64,000 nucleotides of DNA, from NCBI RefSeq assembly GCF_004342025.1, contig NZ_SLWN01000009.1, forward strand, positions 62,001 through 126,000, given 5' to 3'. Below the pieces are notes generated by a model, which searched no databases, was not told the DNA's origin, and was given only the letters and a program-made list of their open reading frames with translations. The stretch comes from Kribbella steppae. Lineage in GTDB: Bacteria > Actinomycetota > Actinomycetes > Propionibacteriales > Kribbellaceae. Of the stretch, positions 1 to 11,321 are shown in pieces (the stretch's first letter is position 1; every line of letters starts with the position of its first letter). The position numbers and the translations under genes were made by a program.

Positions 1-990
1 GAAGGAGGTCTGGGGGCAGGGAGGCGACGCGGCCGTAGGTGGCGTTGCCCAACGTTACGGCGCCGATCCGCCGGAGTCGGTCAATGAAGAGTCCGGCGAG
101 GAAGCCGGGCATCGATCCGGTGTGACCGATCAGGAGGTAGGGGTCGTCGGCGATCAGGCGGAGGCCGAGACCGTACGACGCGGTCAGCCCTTCCCGTGGA
201 TCGGCGGCCGACGGGGCCGCCATCTCCTCGACCGTGTCCCGGCTGAGCACCTCGTAGACCGGGTCGATCCAGAACATCGCGTACTTCGCCAGGTCCTCGA
301 TCGTGCTCCACAGCTGGCCGGCCGGCGCCATCGCACCCGCGTCGTACGCCGGCTCCGGGACGAGCTGACCGCTGAACGGATGCACCGAGAACCCCTGCGC
401 TGTCACACCCGACGGGAAGTACGACGTACGCCGCATCTCCAACGGGTCGAGAATGCGCTCCCGCACCAGGTCGAGCCAGGACGCACCGCGCAGCCGGGCG
501 ACGAGCTCACCGAGCAACGCGTAGCCGAGGTTCGAGTAGTGGTGCCGGCGATCGGCCGGACCGGCGGCCTGCGACTCGTCCATCGCCGCGGTCAGCTGGT
601 CGAAGGAGACCCCCGGATTGCGTTCCCACCACGGGCCTTCCGGCTCGGCGTTCATCCCGCCGGAGTGCGCGAGCAAGTGCCGGATCGTCCTGTCCCCGAA
701 CGCGATCCCGGGCAGATGCTTGCCCACGGCATCGTTCAGCCCGAGCAACCCGTCGTCGCGGCACTGCAGGACCAGGATCGCGGTCAGCGTCTTGGTGATC
801 GACCCGATCCGGTACTGCACGTCCGGACCGGGTGCACTGCCGTCCGCCGTGGCGAACTGCCCGCGCGACCCGGTCCACACCAGCGAACCGTCCCGGACCA
901 GCCCGGCGTTGACCGACGGCAACTTCCATTCGCTCTGCGCCGCCGCGATCTCGGCGTACAGAGCGTCGGCGGTTTCAGGTCGAACTGAAG

Positions 991-994
<4 letters not shown>
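1..994 (-). CDS. Serine hydrolase, beta-lactamase/penicillin-binding-protein fold (3' end cut by window)
   Basis: The minus-strand frame opens with GTG at 994 and stays open to base 1, giving at least 331 residues. It carries the three active-site motifs of the class C beta-lactamase/DD-peptidase superfamily: SITK (SxxK, about residue 66), YSN (about 153) and HTG (about 288). No signal peptide is visible, so it is probably a cytoplasmic esterase- or peptidase-like member rather than a secreted resistance enzyme; this is inference. The GTG start overlaps the TGA stop of gcvP by four bases (GTGA), so the two are probably co-transcribed and coupled. The C-terminus lies outside the window. Substrate unknown. 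Confidence 0.85.
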
Positions 995-3828
<2,834 letters not shown>

Positions 3829-3884
3829 CGAGAGGCTCCGTTGCTGACAGTGCTACCGGTCGCCTCCCCCTCTGTCACGCGGTG

Positions 3885-3985
3885 CACGCTCCAGAGTCGC
3901 CTGTGGCACTCGGTCCATGGGCCTGAGAGGTTCCGGGGAGGAATTGCCCCTTCGGCGCCCGGCGAACGGGTCTCTCCCGAATGCT
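3885..3985 (-). promoter_or_regulatory. Glycine riboswitch (gcvT motif), single aptamer
   Basis: Read on the minus strand, the leader of gcvP holds the conserved glycine-aptamer segments in order: GGGAGAG, GCCGAAGGGGCAA, CCTCTCAGGC, GGACCG and GGCGACTCTGGAG. This arrangement is specific to the gcvT riboswitch. Only one aptamer is visible; no second copy is seen in the 55 bases before the gcvP start. The 5' end of the element sits directly after the stop of the DapA-like gene. Confidence 0.93.
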
Positions 3986-4007
3986 GTGTACGGCGCTTCC
4001 GAGGCTA

Positions 4008-4898
4008 TCAGGAATCCTCGAACAGTTCGGGCAGCAGGCCCCGCGCGACCGGTCGGGCGGCCTCGACCTGCCCCTGGGTGGCCGACGCCATCGGCCAGCG
4101 GACCCGGGTACCGACGTCGGCCCAGTCACCGACCGCGGCCAGGAACTTGTCCAGCGCCGGATTGGACAGGCCGGCCTTCTGCAGCGGAGCGACGTGCTGC
4201 TCGAAGAACTCCCCGATCCGCCGCTCGACGTCGAGCGACCCCGACGATCTGACCGCGCCGTTCGGCGAGAGTGCCGCGACATTGGAGTAGCTGCCGTGTG
4301 CACCGAGTAGCGACATACTCGCCAGAAAGTGACCCGGCACGAAGATCGACAACCCGGACTTGGTTGCCTGCTCGAACCATTGCTTGTCCCCACCGGCCGT
4401 CTTCAGTCCGATCAGACTCGGTACGGCGGCCGCCAGCCTGCTCAGCAGCTCAGGGCCGACCCGGGTCTTGGCGTGCGGCGGGTTGTAGAGAACGAGCGGT
4501 ACGTCGCCGGCCGTGTCCGCCACGCGACGCAGGAAGTCCAGCACCTCCTGATCGTTCAGCGGTAACCAGTCGGGCAGGATCACCTGGATCGCACCTGGGT
4601 CGAGCGCGGCTGCCCGTCGTACCCGCTCCAACTGAAGCTGCGCCGACGGGTGGCTCGCACCGATCTGGAACGGCTTGCCAGTGGCCGCGAGTACGTCGTT
4701 GATCCGGTCGAACTCGGGCTCGGTCAGGGTCTGGAACTCCCCCGCTGTGCCATGGGCGTAGAGACCATCGAGCTCGGTGCCGGCCAGGGTGGCCGCCTGG
4801 GCCTCCAGCCGGTGGAAGTCGATCGAGTCGTCGGCGTTCAGCGGCAACAACAAAGTCGCCCACACACCGCGCAGCGATTCGGCGGTGAGTGGGCGCAC
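4008..4898 (-). CDS. Dihydrodipicolinate synthase/N-acetylneuraminate lyase family aldolase
   Basis: A 296-residue TIM-barrel class I aldolase. The catalytic tyrosine (Y138 in VLYNPP) and Schiff-base lysine (K166 in IGLKTAG) are both present with the family spacing. It lacks the usual GTTGE motif of true DapA (here HGTAGEF), which points to a side branch acting on another 2-oxo acid rather than lysine synthesis. The start is GTG, 16 bases after the MerR gene stop, so it may be read from that gene's promoter. The glycine riboswitch begins just behind its stop. Substrate not predictable from sequence. Confidence 0.88.
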   Translation of the reverse strand: MRPLTAESLRGVWATLLLPLNADDSIDFHRLEAQAATLAGTELDGLYAHGTAGEFQTLTEPEFDRINDVLAATGKPFQIGASHPSAQLQLERVRRAAALDPGAIQVILPDWLPLNDQEVLDFLRRVADTAGDVPLVLYNPPHAKTRVGPELLSRLAAAVPSLIGLKTAGGDKQWFEQATKSGLSIFVPGHFLASMSLLGAHGSYSNVAALSPNGAVRSSGSLDVERRIGEFFEQHVAPLQKAGLSNPALDKFLAAVGDWADVGTRVRWPMASATQGQVEAARPVARGLLPELFEDS

Positions 4899-4914
4899 AG
4901 TGTGGACAGTGAGA

Positions 4915-5529
4915 TCAGCCGGTCATCCGCGCGCGGCGGCGGGCGGCGAGCTCGTCGTTGGCGTGGCTGTCGCCGTCGTCGTGACCGTCGGCGCGCTCGG
5001 TGGGGAGCTCGGACAGCGAGCCCTCGACCTCACGCCAGACGCCGCCGAGGGCGATACCGAACACGCCCTGGCCGCCGGCCAGCAGGTCGATCACCTCGTC
5101 CGGCGAGGTGCACATGTAGACCGAGGCACCGTCGCTCATCAGGGTGATCTGGGTCAGGTCGTCGATCCCGCGCTTGCTCAGGTGCGCGATCGCGGTCCGG
5201 ATCTGCTGCAGCGAGATCCCGGCGTCGAGCAGCCGCTTGATCACTTTCAGCAACAGAACGTCACGGAAACCGTACAAGCGTTGCGTCCCCGAGCCGGTGG
5301 CCGGGCGGACGGACGGGGAGACCAGGCCGGTCCGGGCCCAGTAGTCGAGCTGACGGTAGGTGATCCCGGCCGCGGCACATGCCGTCGGACCGCGGAACCC
5401 GACATCCTCCGGCATCGGCCGCAGGTCGTCGTCGAAGAGCAGACCCTGCACGCCGGCAGTAGCGACCGCCTCGGCGTGTGCGTCGGACGTCGACTGCGCC
5501 GTCAGATCCGTGTCGCCGGTGCGTGTCAC
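4915..5529 (-). CDS. MerR-family transcriptional regulator (Rv1830-like)
   Basis: A 204-residue protein with a MerR winged helix at about 50–115 (GITYRQLDYWARTGLVSPS, then RLYGFRDVLLLKVIKRLLDAG). A C-terminal part of unknown fold carries an acidic/polar tail. No cysteine or metal-binding effector domain is seen. Position and order (MerR, DUF151, MerR, FHA, gcvH) match Mycobacterium Rv1830, described as a regulator linked to cell division. The GTG start has GGGAGG a few bases upstream. It lies 195 bases downstream of the bifunctional-nuclease gene. Confidence 0.9.
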   Translation of the reverse strand: MTRTGDTDLTAQSTSDAHAEAVATAGVQGLLFDDDLRPMPEDVGFRGPTACAAAGITYRQLDYWARTGLVSPSVRPATGSGTQRLYGFRDVLLLKVIKRLLDAGISLQQIRTAIAHLSKRGIDDLTQITLMSDGASVYMCTSPDEVIDLLAGGQGVFGIALGGVWREVEGSLSELPTERADGHDDGDSHANDELAARRRARMTG

Positions 5530-5723
5530 GCCTGAGCCTCCCTGGGTACCGACTGGAACGGGTCACATCCGTGGAGTGACAACACCCCACAACTCCTTCA
5601 AGGTAAGCCGCCGATCAGGGAGGGTCAACGATCACAGCCCTCCCCCGAGAGCGTGTCGCAATCCCGACCTCAATCGTTACCTGCCGTGCCTTGTACCAGA
5701 CCGTTCAAATCTGCCGATGTGTT

Positions 5724-6218
5724 TCAGGTCTTGTCGAAGTCCTCAGGAGTCACCTGGTCGAGGAACTCGCGGAACCGCTCGACCTCTTCTTCCTCCTCCA
5801 CCTCGTCGGTGCCGGTCGACTCACTGTCCGGGACCGGGATGCCGGCCTCGGCCAGGATCTCCTCGGTGCAGAACACCGGTGTCCCGGTGCGCAGCGCCAG
5901 CGCGATCGAGTCCGACGGCCGCGCGGAGATCTCGGTCTTGTCGTCGAACACCAGGATCGCCTCGAACACGCCGTCGGTCAGGTTCACGATCCGGACCTGA
6001 CTGAGCGTGTGCCCGAGCACCCGGATGGTCTCGGCGAACAGGTCGTGGGTCAGCGGCCGGGGCGGCTCCATGCCCTGTTGGGCGAAAGCGATCGCACTCG
6101 CCTCGGCCGCACCGATCCAGATCGGCAGATACCGCTCTCCGCCGACCTCCCGGAGCAGCACGATCGGCTGACTCGAGGGCATCTCAACCCGGACTCCGAC
6201 CACGTCGACTTCGCGCAC
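5724..6218 (-). CDS. Bifunctional nuclease family protein (DUF151)
   Basis: 164 residues with the DUF151 signature: VVLLREVGGERYLPIWIG-type start, then EASAIAFAQQG and SARPSDSIALALR. Plant homologues act as bifunctional nucleases; the bacterial role is uncertain. The C-terminal third is highly acidic (a run of glutamates near residue 140). It is the Rv1829 equivalent in the conserved block, between the two MerR genes. The start is GTG at 6218, and an alternative start cannot be excluded because the ribosome-binding site is weak. Confidence 0.93.
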   Translation of the reverse strand: MREVDVVGVRVEMPSSQPIVLLREVGGERYLPIWIGAAEASAIAFAQQGMEPPRPLTHDLFAETIRVLGHTLSQVRIVNLTDGVFEAILVFDDKTEISARPSDSIALALRTGTPVFCTEEILAEAGIPVPDSESTGTDEVEEEEEVERFREFLDQVTPEDFDKT

Positions 6219-6284
6219 GTCTTCAGCCTACTCCGCGGGGCAGCCCCGGGCAGGCCCGCGGGTGCGCCGGTGGATAACTCAGGC

Positions 6285-6968
6285 TCAGCGTGGCAGGCGG
6301 GAGCGGACCAGGGCCGCGTGCAGGCGGACGGCCAGGGCGGCCAGTTCCTCGGTCTTCTCGGTACGGCGGGGGCCGGTGACCTGCTCGATCAGGCCGGCCT
6401 CGCGGTCGGCCGCCGTACGGAACGGGCGCAGGTGGCGCGGCTCGATCCCGTACCGGGCGAACTCACCGGCCAACGTGGCGACCAGGAGCGCGTCCCCGTC
6501 GTAGTGGTTGCCGCGGGCCACCACCAGCCCGTGGTTCTCCACCTGGTCCAGCAACTCGGCCGGGATGTCGGCCGCGGCCCGGAGCTCCTCCCGGGTCAGC
6601 CTCAGCTCGGTGCCATAGGCACCGAAGTCCTCGGCGACCGGCAGACCGGGTGGCTCCGGCAACGAACTCGGCGCCACCGGCGGACCGCCGGCCGACGGGC
6701 GCAGGCCGCGGTCCATCGCGGCGAGGTGTTCCTTGATGACCTTCAGCGGCAGGTACTGGTCGCGCTGCGCGGTCAGGACGTAACGCAGCCGCTCGACGTC
6801 GGCGGCGCTGAACTTGCGGTAGCCCGACGCGGTCCGGGCCGGCGCCACCAGCCCCTCGGCCTCGAGGAACCGGATCTTGGAGATGGTGACGTCGGCGAAC
6901 TCGGCCTGCAGGAACTGCAGCACCTCACCGATGCCGCGGCCTTCGACCGACTGCTCAGGCCTGGCCAC
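6285..6968 (-). CDS. ftsR: MerR-family regulator, FtsR/Rv1828 type
   Basis: 227 residues. The N-terminal MerR helix-turn-helix (about 10–75) contains the family sequence TISKIRFLEAEGLVAPARTASGYRKF. It matches the actinobacterial Rv1828 group, whose Corynebacterium member FtsR activates ftsZ. A middle linker rich in proline (about 95–120) leads to a C-terminal ligand-like domain. The GTG start overlaps the end of the FHA gene by 14 bases, so the two are translated together. The link to division is by homology only. Confidence 0.92.
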   Translation of the reverse strand: MARPEQSVEGRGIGEVLQFLQAEFADVTISKIRFLEAEGLVAPARTASGYRKFSAADVERLRYVLTAQRDQYLPLKVIKEHLAAMDRGLRPSAGGPPVAPSSLPEPPGLPVAEDFGAYGTELRLTREELRAAADIPAELLDQVENHGLVVARGNHYDGDALLVATLAGEFARYGIEPRHLRPFRTAADREAGLIEQVTGPRRTEKTEELAALAVRLHAALVRSRLPR

Positions 6969-7479
6969 TGGCGTAGTACACCAGGCGGTACTTGCCGATC
7001 TGGACCTCGTCGCCGTTGTTCAGCTGGACCTCGTCGATCCGGTCGCGGTTCACGTAGGTGCCGTTCAGGCTGCCGACGTCGCGGACCTTGACGCCGTACG
7101 CGTCCCGGCGGAACTCCGCGTGCCGGCGGGACACGGTCACGTCGTCGAGGAAGATGTCGCTGTCCGGGTGGCGGCCGGCGGTGACCACGTCGACGTCGAG
7201 CAGGAAGCGGCTGCCCGCGTTCGGCCCGCGCTGGACGATCAGCAGGGCGGACCCGGCCGGCAGTGCGCCGACCGCGGCCTCGTCGTCGGCCGACAGCGGC
7301 TCACCGGTGCGCTCCGGCTCCGGCTCGACGCCGATCGGGGTGAGCATCGCGGTGTCGGTGACACCGGGGGTCGGCGGGGTTGCCGCCGGGCGGTCCGCGC
7401 CAGGGAGCATCGCTCCGCACTGCGAGCAGAACCGGCTGCCCTCGGAGTTCTCGTGCCCGCACTGGTTGCAGAACGGCAT
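6955..7479 (-). CDS. Zinc-ribbon and FHA domain protein (GarA/OdhI-like)
   Basis: 174 residues. A zinc ribbon occupies the first 22 (C4, C7, C18, C21), then comes a flexible acidic/proline linker. A complete FHA domain follows at about 85–165, with GRHPDSD, SRRHAEF and SLNGTYVN, the phosphothreonine-binding elements. Its place next to gcvH matches GarA (Rv1827), which inhibits 2-oxoglutarate dehydrogenase when unphosphorylated and is switched by PknB/PknG. The GarA/OdhI phosphorylation segment (ETTS) is not recognisable here; the zinc ribbon stands in its place. A good ribosome-binding site (GGGAGG) precedes the ATG. Confidence 0.93.
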   Translation of the reverse strand: MPFCNQCGHENSEGSRFCSQCGAMLPGADRPAATPPTPGVTDTAMLTPIGVEPEPERTGEPLSADDEAAVGALPAGSALLIVQRGPNAGSRFLLDVDVVTAGRHPDSDIFLDDVTVSRRHAEFRRDAYGVKVRDVGSLNGTYVNRDRIDEVQLNNGDEVQIGKYRLVYYASGQA

Positions 7480-7557
7480 GCTGTGATCCTCCCGATCGCC
7501 GGCGGTCCGGCGACGTTTTTGATAGACCCCGTATGAACAAGTGTGGACTCAGAACCG

Positions 7558-7591
7558 CGGACCTCAACCCTCTACCAGCGGTTGAGGTCCG
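7558..7591. terminator. Hairpin between gcvH and the FHA gene (probable terminator)
   Basis: A perfect 12-bp inverted repeat (CGGACCTCAACC / GGTTGAGGTCCG) with a 10-base loop. It lies 45 bases beyond the gcvH stop and about 80 bases before the FHA start. There is no U-tract directly after it, as is common in high-GC actinobacteria. It probably ends the DUF881–Sbp–DUF881–gcvH transcript, leaving the FHA–MerR genes to their own promoter. Confidence 0.7.
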
Positions 7592-7635
7592 GCCAACCTA
7601 TCAGTTCGGACCAGGCCGGCTCCGGGCGGTTCTGC

Positions 7636-8019
7636 TCAGGTCTGGTCGAGCTGGCCCTGGTAGGTCTCGGCGTCCATCAGCGCCTCGACCTCCTCGGGGT
7701 CCTCGACGTCGATGTCGAGCAGCCAGCCCTCGCCGTACGGGTCGGTGTTGACCAGGTCCGGCTGGTCGGCGAGCGCCTCGTTCACCGCGGTCACGGTGCC
7801 GTTGACCGGGGCGAACAGGTCGCTCACGCTCTTGGTCGACTCCAGCTCGCCGCAGGCGTCACCGGCCCGCACCTTGCTGCCGACCTCGGGCAGCTGCACG
7901 TAGACGATGTCGCCGAGCGCGTCCTGCGCGAAGTCGGTGATACCGACCCGCACCGGGGCCTCGCCGTCGGCCTTCACCCACTCGTGCTCGGCCGTGTACT
8001 TCAGGTCTTCGGGGTACAC
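7636..8019 (-). CDS. gcvH: Glycine cleavage system H protein
   Basis: 127 residues, the normal length. The lipoylation site is K63 in the motif ESTKSVSD, and the beta-barrel signature GITDFAQDALGDIVYVQLPEVG precedes it. The protein shuttles the aminomethyl intermediate from GcvP to GcvT. The start is GTG at 8019 with AGAGGA upstream. It sits inside the conserved actinobacterial block rather than next to gcvP; Mycobacterium shows the same split. A strong hairpin follows the gene. Confidence 0.98.
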   Translation of the reverse strand: MYPEDLKYTAEHEWVKADGEAPVRVGITDFAQDALGDIVYVQLPEVGSKVRAGDACGELESTKSVSDLFAPVNGTVTAVNEALADQPDLVNTDPYGEGWLLDIDVEDPEEVEALMDAETYQGQLDQT

Positions 8020-8066
8020 CTTCGTCCTCTTTCGCTCAAAGCACAGCTAGTTGGTCAGGCGCTGGG

Positions 8067-8954
8067 CTACTTGGTCGGGCTGGGCGCCGGGCGAGCGTAA
8101 CGATGCTCCTCGGGCGCGTGCAAGGCGGTGATCTGGACCAGCGGGAGCTCGGTCACCTCGGCCGTCCCGCCCACCTGCGGGCCGGTCACCTCGCTGACCA
8201 GGCCGCCGGGGAAGTTGGCCGCCTCGGCCAGGTTGTGCGACTCACCGATCGCCTCGATCACGTACGGCGAGTTGACCTTCTGACCGTCGATCCGGATACC
8301 GGGTGCGTCGTCGACGAGGTCGGTACTGGCGACCACCCGGACCGAGCCGTTGATCTGGATCGCCTCGGCACCGGCGTCGCGCAGTTCCTCGATCGCGTCC
8401 AGCAGGTTGCTCGACGTCATCTTGCTGTCGGGGTCGTTCAGCGTGATCCGGACGCCCGGCCCCTGCGCGGGCAGCGTGCCGGCCAGGATGCCGAGCACCC
8501 GGACCTGCGCCTCGGCCTGCTCGCGGGCGGTCTGCGCCTTGTCCGCGCTGGACGACAGCGAGTTCTTCCGCTCCTCCAGCTCGGTGATCTCGCTCTCCAG
8601 CCGGCGGGTGTTCTGGCCCAGGCCGTCGAGGATCGCGATCAGGTCCTCGCGGCGGGCGTTCTGGTAGCCGTCGTCGGCCCGGTTCACCCGGACCTGGACG
8701 ACCGCCATACACGCGACCAGCGCGAGCACGACCGCCACGATCGCCTGACCGCGGGACGGTTTGAACCCGGCCTTGAGCCGGCGCAGCGCCAGGTTCGGCG
8801 TGCGCGGCTTCTTCGGCTGCGGCATCGGCGTCGGCTCGTCCGGATGCGGCGCCTCGACCGGATCGGGCTTCGGATCGGGTGTCGGGCCGGCCTTCGAGTC
8901 GGGAGTCGGGTCGGGCTTCGGGTCGGGTGTCGGGTCGGGTTTGTCGTCGCTCAT
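8067..8954 (-). CDS. DUF881 membrane-anchored protein (Rv1825-like)
   Basis: 295 residues from the ATG at 8954, one base after the Sbp stop. The first 50 residues are a Pro/Asp/Lys repeat (KPDPTPD units). One membrane helix follows at about 68–88 (IVAVVLALVACMAVVQV), then a coiled coil (about 105–145) and the globular DUF881 domain. The topology is a cytoplasmic tail with an external domain. An upstream in-frame ATG at 9053 would run through the Sbp gene and is rejected. DUF881 proteins resemble DivIC/FtsL-type coiled-coil anchors, but the function is not established. Confidence 0.9.
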   Translation of the reverse strand: MSDDKPDPTPDPKPDPTPDSKAGPTPDPKPDPVEAPHPDEPTPMPQPKKPRTPNLALRRLKAGFKPSRGQAIVAVVLALVACMAVVQVRVNRADDGYQNARREDLIAILDGLGQNTRRLESEITELEERKNSLSSSADKAQTAREQAEAQVRVLGILAGTLPAQGPGVRITLNDPDSKMTSSNLLDAIEELRDAGAEAIQINGSVRVVASTDLVDDAPGIRIDGQKVNSPYVIEAIGESHNLAEAANFPGGLVSEVTGPQVGGTAEVTELPLVQITALHAPEEHRYARPAPSPTK

Positions 8955-8955
8955 G

Positions 8956-9288
8956 TCAGGCCCTGAAGACGTGCCGTCGGATCGCGGCCATGTTGGTGAA
9001 GATGCGGATGCCCAGGACGACGACCACGCCGGTGGACAGCTGGGAGCCGACACCGAGCTGGTCGCCCAGGTAGACGATCAGTGCGGCGATCAGCACGTTG
9101 GAGATGAACGAGACGACGAACACCTTGTCGTCGAAGATTCCGTCCAGGAACGCCCGGAGGGCCCCGAACACCGCATCGAGGGCGGCGACGACGGCGATCG
9201 GAAGGTACGGCTGGGCCCACTCCGGGACGTCGGGCGCGACCAGCAGGCCGATCACGACACCGATCACCAGTCCGAGTACGGCGATCAT
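8956..9288 (-). CDS. sbp: Small basic family protein Sbp (DUF1290)
   Basis: 110 residues from the ATG at 9288, with AGGTGAG upstream. Three hydrophobic segments (IAVLGLVIGVVIGLLVAP; about 28–50; about 65–90) make it an integral membrane protein, the Rv1824 equivalent. The start overlaps the preceding DUF881 stop (ATGA). Homologues in other bacteria lie near ftsZ/division genes and between DUF881 genes, as here, so a role in the envelope or division site is inferred. Confidence 0.92.
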   Translation of the reverse strand: MIAVLGLVIGVVIGLLVAPDVPEWAQPYLPIAVVAALDAVFGALRAFLDGIFDDKVFVVSFISNVLIAALIVYLGDQLGVGSQLSTGVVVVLGIRIFTNMAAIRRHVFRA

Positions 9289-10133
9289 CTCGGTCCACTC
9301 ACCTTCGCGTAGCGCAACGCGATGGTCGCATCGGCGGGCACCAGCAAGGATTCCTCCGTCGTGATCGTCATCCGGACATCGAAGTTGCTGACCAGGTACT
9401 GCACCCACTGACCGCCCGAGCTCTGTGCGAACCGGGCCGGCATGGTCGCGTTGTCCCCGATCGCGAGCACTGTGTACGGCGGGTTGAGCGAGCTGTAGTC
9501 GACCGTGATCGCGCTGCCGGCGCCGCGGATCGCGGTCATCGAGGTGAGCCGGTGACCGTTCACCGAGATCGCCTCCGCGCCGGCCGTCCACAGTCCGTTG
9601 ACCAGCTGTTGCAGGTCGACGTCGAGCAGGCGCCCTTCCTTGTCGGCGTCCTTCGCGTCGTCGACCACGGCCTTGATCCCTGGCCCGGCGACAGCGATCG
9701 CGCCGGTCTGCAGCTCCAGGGTGTCCAGCTGCTGCTGCAGCGCGGCACCCGAGCTGGTGTTGCTCAGTCCGCTGGCCTGCAACCGCCGTACCTCGTCCGC
9801 CAGCTGAGCCTGCCGGGTGCGCATGGTGCTCAGCCGGGTGTCGGCCTGGTTGATGCGGGTGATCAGCTCTTTGCGCTGCTTCTCCGCCTCGGGCGCGCTG
9901 CGGTAGTTCTGCGAGGCCGCGACGGCCAGCAGGAACCCGAGCACGAGGGTCGCGGCCACCAGCATCGCGCGGTGCCGGGTGCGGGCCGGCTTGTCCTGCT
10001 TCGGACGGGTGCGGGCGGCGACGGCGTACCCCTCGTCGAGCGGGTGGGCCATCAGGTTGTTCAGCAGCGACATGGAGGCGTCGACACGCCGCGGCTTGGG
10101 TGGGCCTTCCTTCGGTGGGGCTTGCTGAGTCAC
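9285..10133 (-). CDS. DUF881 membrane-anchored protein (Rv1823-like)
   Basis: 282 residues. A cytoplasmic N-terminal tail of about 55 residues leads to one transmembrane helix (about 57–73, AMLVAATLVLGFLLAVAAS). A coiled coil follows (about 80–120), then the DUF881 domain. It is a paralogue of the gene two positions downstream. The two share layout but not the Pro/Asp repeat. The GTG start lies four bases after the stop of the CDP-alcohol phosphotransferase. The set is likely one transcript ending at gcvH. Confidence 0.9.
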   Translation of the reverse strand: MTQQAPPKEGPPKPRRVDASMSLLNNLMAHPLDEGYAVAARTRPKQDKPARTRHRAMLVAATLVLGFLLAVAASQNYRSAPEAEKQRKELITRINQADTRLSTMRTRQAQLADEVRRLQASGLSNTSSGAALQQQLDTLELQTGAIAVAGPGIKAVVDDAKDADKEGRLLDVDLQQLVNGLWTAGAEAISVNGHRLTSMTAIRGAGSAITVDYSSLNPPYTVLAIGDNATMPARFAQSSGGQWVQYLVSNFDVRMTITTEESLLVPADATIALRYAKVSGPR

Positions 10134-10137
10134 GGGT

Positions 10138-10734
10138 CTACCCGGCCGGGTCGTTGATCGGTTTCACCGTTTGGACGAGGTGGCGCAGCTGGACGAAGTA
10201 CAGGACGCCGGCCCAGTAGTACAGCCCGGTCCCCCAGATCGCGAACGCCCAGCCGAACACCCGCGCGAGCAGGTTGAGAGTGCTGTCGCCGTCACCCAGC
10301 AGGAGCAGCGGGAACGCGTACAGCAAGCAGAACGTGGCCGACTTGCCGAGGAAGTGCACCGGCAGCGCGTTGAAGCCGCGGCGGTGCAGAGCGGGCAGGG
10401 TGAAGATCAGCAGCAGGTCGCGCAACGGCAGCGCGATCGCCAGCCACCACGGGATGATGTCGCGCAGCGCCAGGCCGATCACGGTGGCGAAGATGTAGAG
10501 CCGGTCCGCGACCGGGTCGAGCATCTGGCCGAGCCGGGTGGTCTGGTTCATCCGCCGGGCGATCTGCCCGTCGGCCCAGTCGGTGAACCCGGAGATGGCG
10601 AGCACCAGCAGCGCCCAACCGTCCTCCTCCGGACCGAGGATCAACCACAGGAACAGTGGCACCCCCAGCAACCGGAGGAAGCTGAGCGCGTTCGGGATCG
10701 TCAGTACCCGGTCGGACACTTCCAATTCCGGCAC
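10138..10734 (-). CDS. CDP-alcohol phosphatidyltransferase family protein (PgsA2-like)
   Basis: 198 residues with several membrane helices and the complete catalytic motif of the family: DG-x2-AR-x8-G-x3-D-x3-D in ADGQIARRMNQTTRLGQMLD followed by PVAD (about 55–80). It joins a CDP-lipid to an alcohol headgroup in the membrane. Its position equals Rv1822 of Mycobacterium, named pgsA2, whose exact product is unsettled. The GTG start has a strong GGGAGGGG site. It is probably the first gene of the transcript running to gcvH. Confidence 0.92.
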   Translation of the reverse strand: MPELEVSDRVLTIPNALSFLRLLGVPLFLWLILGPEEDGWALLVLAISGFTDWADGQIARRMNQTTRLGQMLDPVADRLYIFATVIGLALRDIIPWWLAIALPLRDLLLIFTLPALHRRGFNALPVHFLGKSATFCLLYAFPLLLLGDGDSTLNLLARVFGWAFAIWGTGLYYWAGVLYFVQLRHLVQTVKPINDPAG

Positions 10735-10952
10735 GCGACCCCTCCCTCTCTCACCCTGGATACCCGTCGTAACTGTACTTGGGCCCCTCGACAGGTTTAC
10801 GCCCGGCCACTCCGGGGCAGCCCCAGCTTTCCCCTGATACCAGAACGCCCCCGCCCCGTTCCCGCTACGCCTGCTACGAACCAGTGACCCGATCGATATC
10901 CAAGGGTGATGCTTGCCCCCGGTTTACGCTGAACTGAACGGGAGGAGAGCTG

Positions 10953-11321
10953 GTGAAGTTCCTGGTGCTGATCTACGGCAACCCGGAGTCCCGCAAGGTC
11001 TGGGACTCGCTGAGCGACGAGCAGAAGCGGGAGGGGATGGCCGGCTACACCGCGTTGCACGAGGCACTCTCCGCGAGCGGCGAACTCGTGGCCTCGGAGT
11101 CACTCGACGACCCCGACGCCACGGTGCAGGTGCGGATCCGCGGCGACCAGGTGATGACCACCGACGGTCCGTTCGCCGAGGTGAAGGAGCAACTGGCCGG
11201 GTTCTACCTGCTCGACTGCGAGAGCATGGAGCGTGCGGTCGAGATCGTTCCGCAGATCCCGGAAGCGCCGTTCAGCATCGTCGAGATCCGCCCCGTCCGG
11301 GACCTCGGCGCCCTGATGTGA
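10953..11321 (+). CDS. YCII/DGPF-domain protein
   Basis: 122 residues with the family hallmark MTTDGPFAEVKEQLAGFY (about 67–85). YCII-related proteins have a ferredoxin-like fold and no firm biochemical role. GGAGGAG lies just upstream of the start. The stop overlaps the ATG of the next gene (TGATG), an ECF42 sigma factor. DGPF proteins are known to co-occur with ECF42 factors in actinobacteria and are probable targets or partners of them. Confidence 0.92.
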   Translation: MKFLVLIYGNPESRKVWDSLSDEQKREGMAGYTALHEALSASGELVASESLDDPDATVQVRIRGDQVMTTDGPFAEVKEQLAGFYLLDCESMERAVEIVPQIPEAPFSIVEIRPVRDLGALM

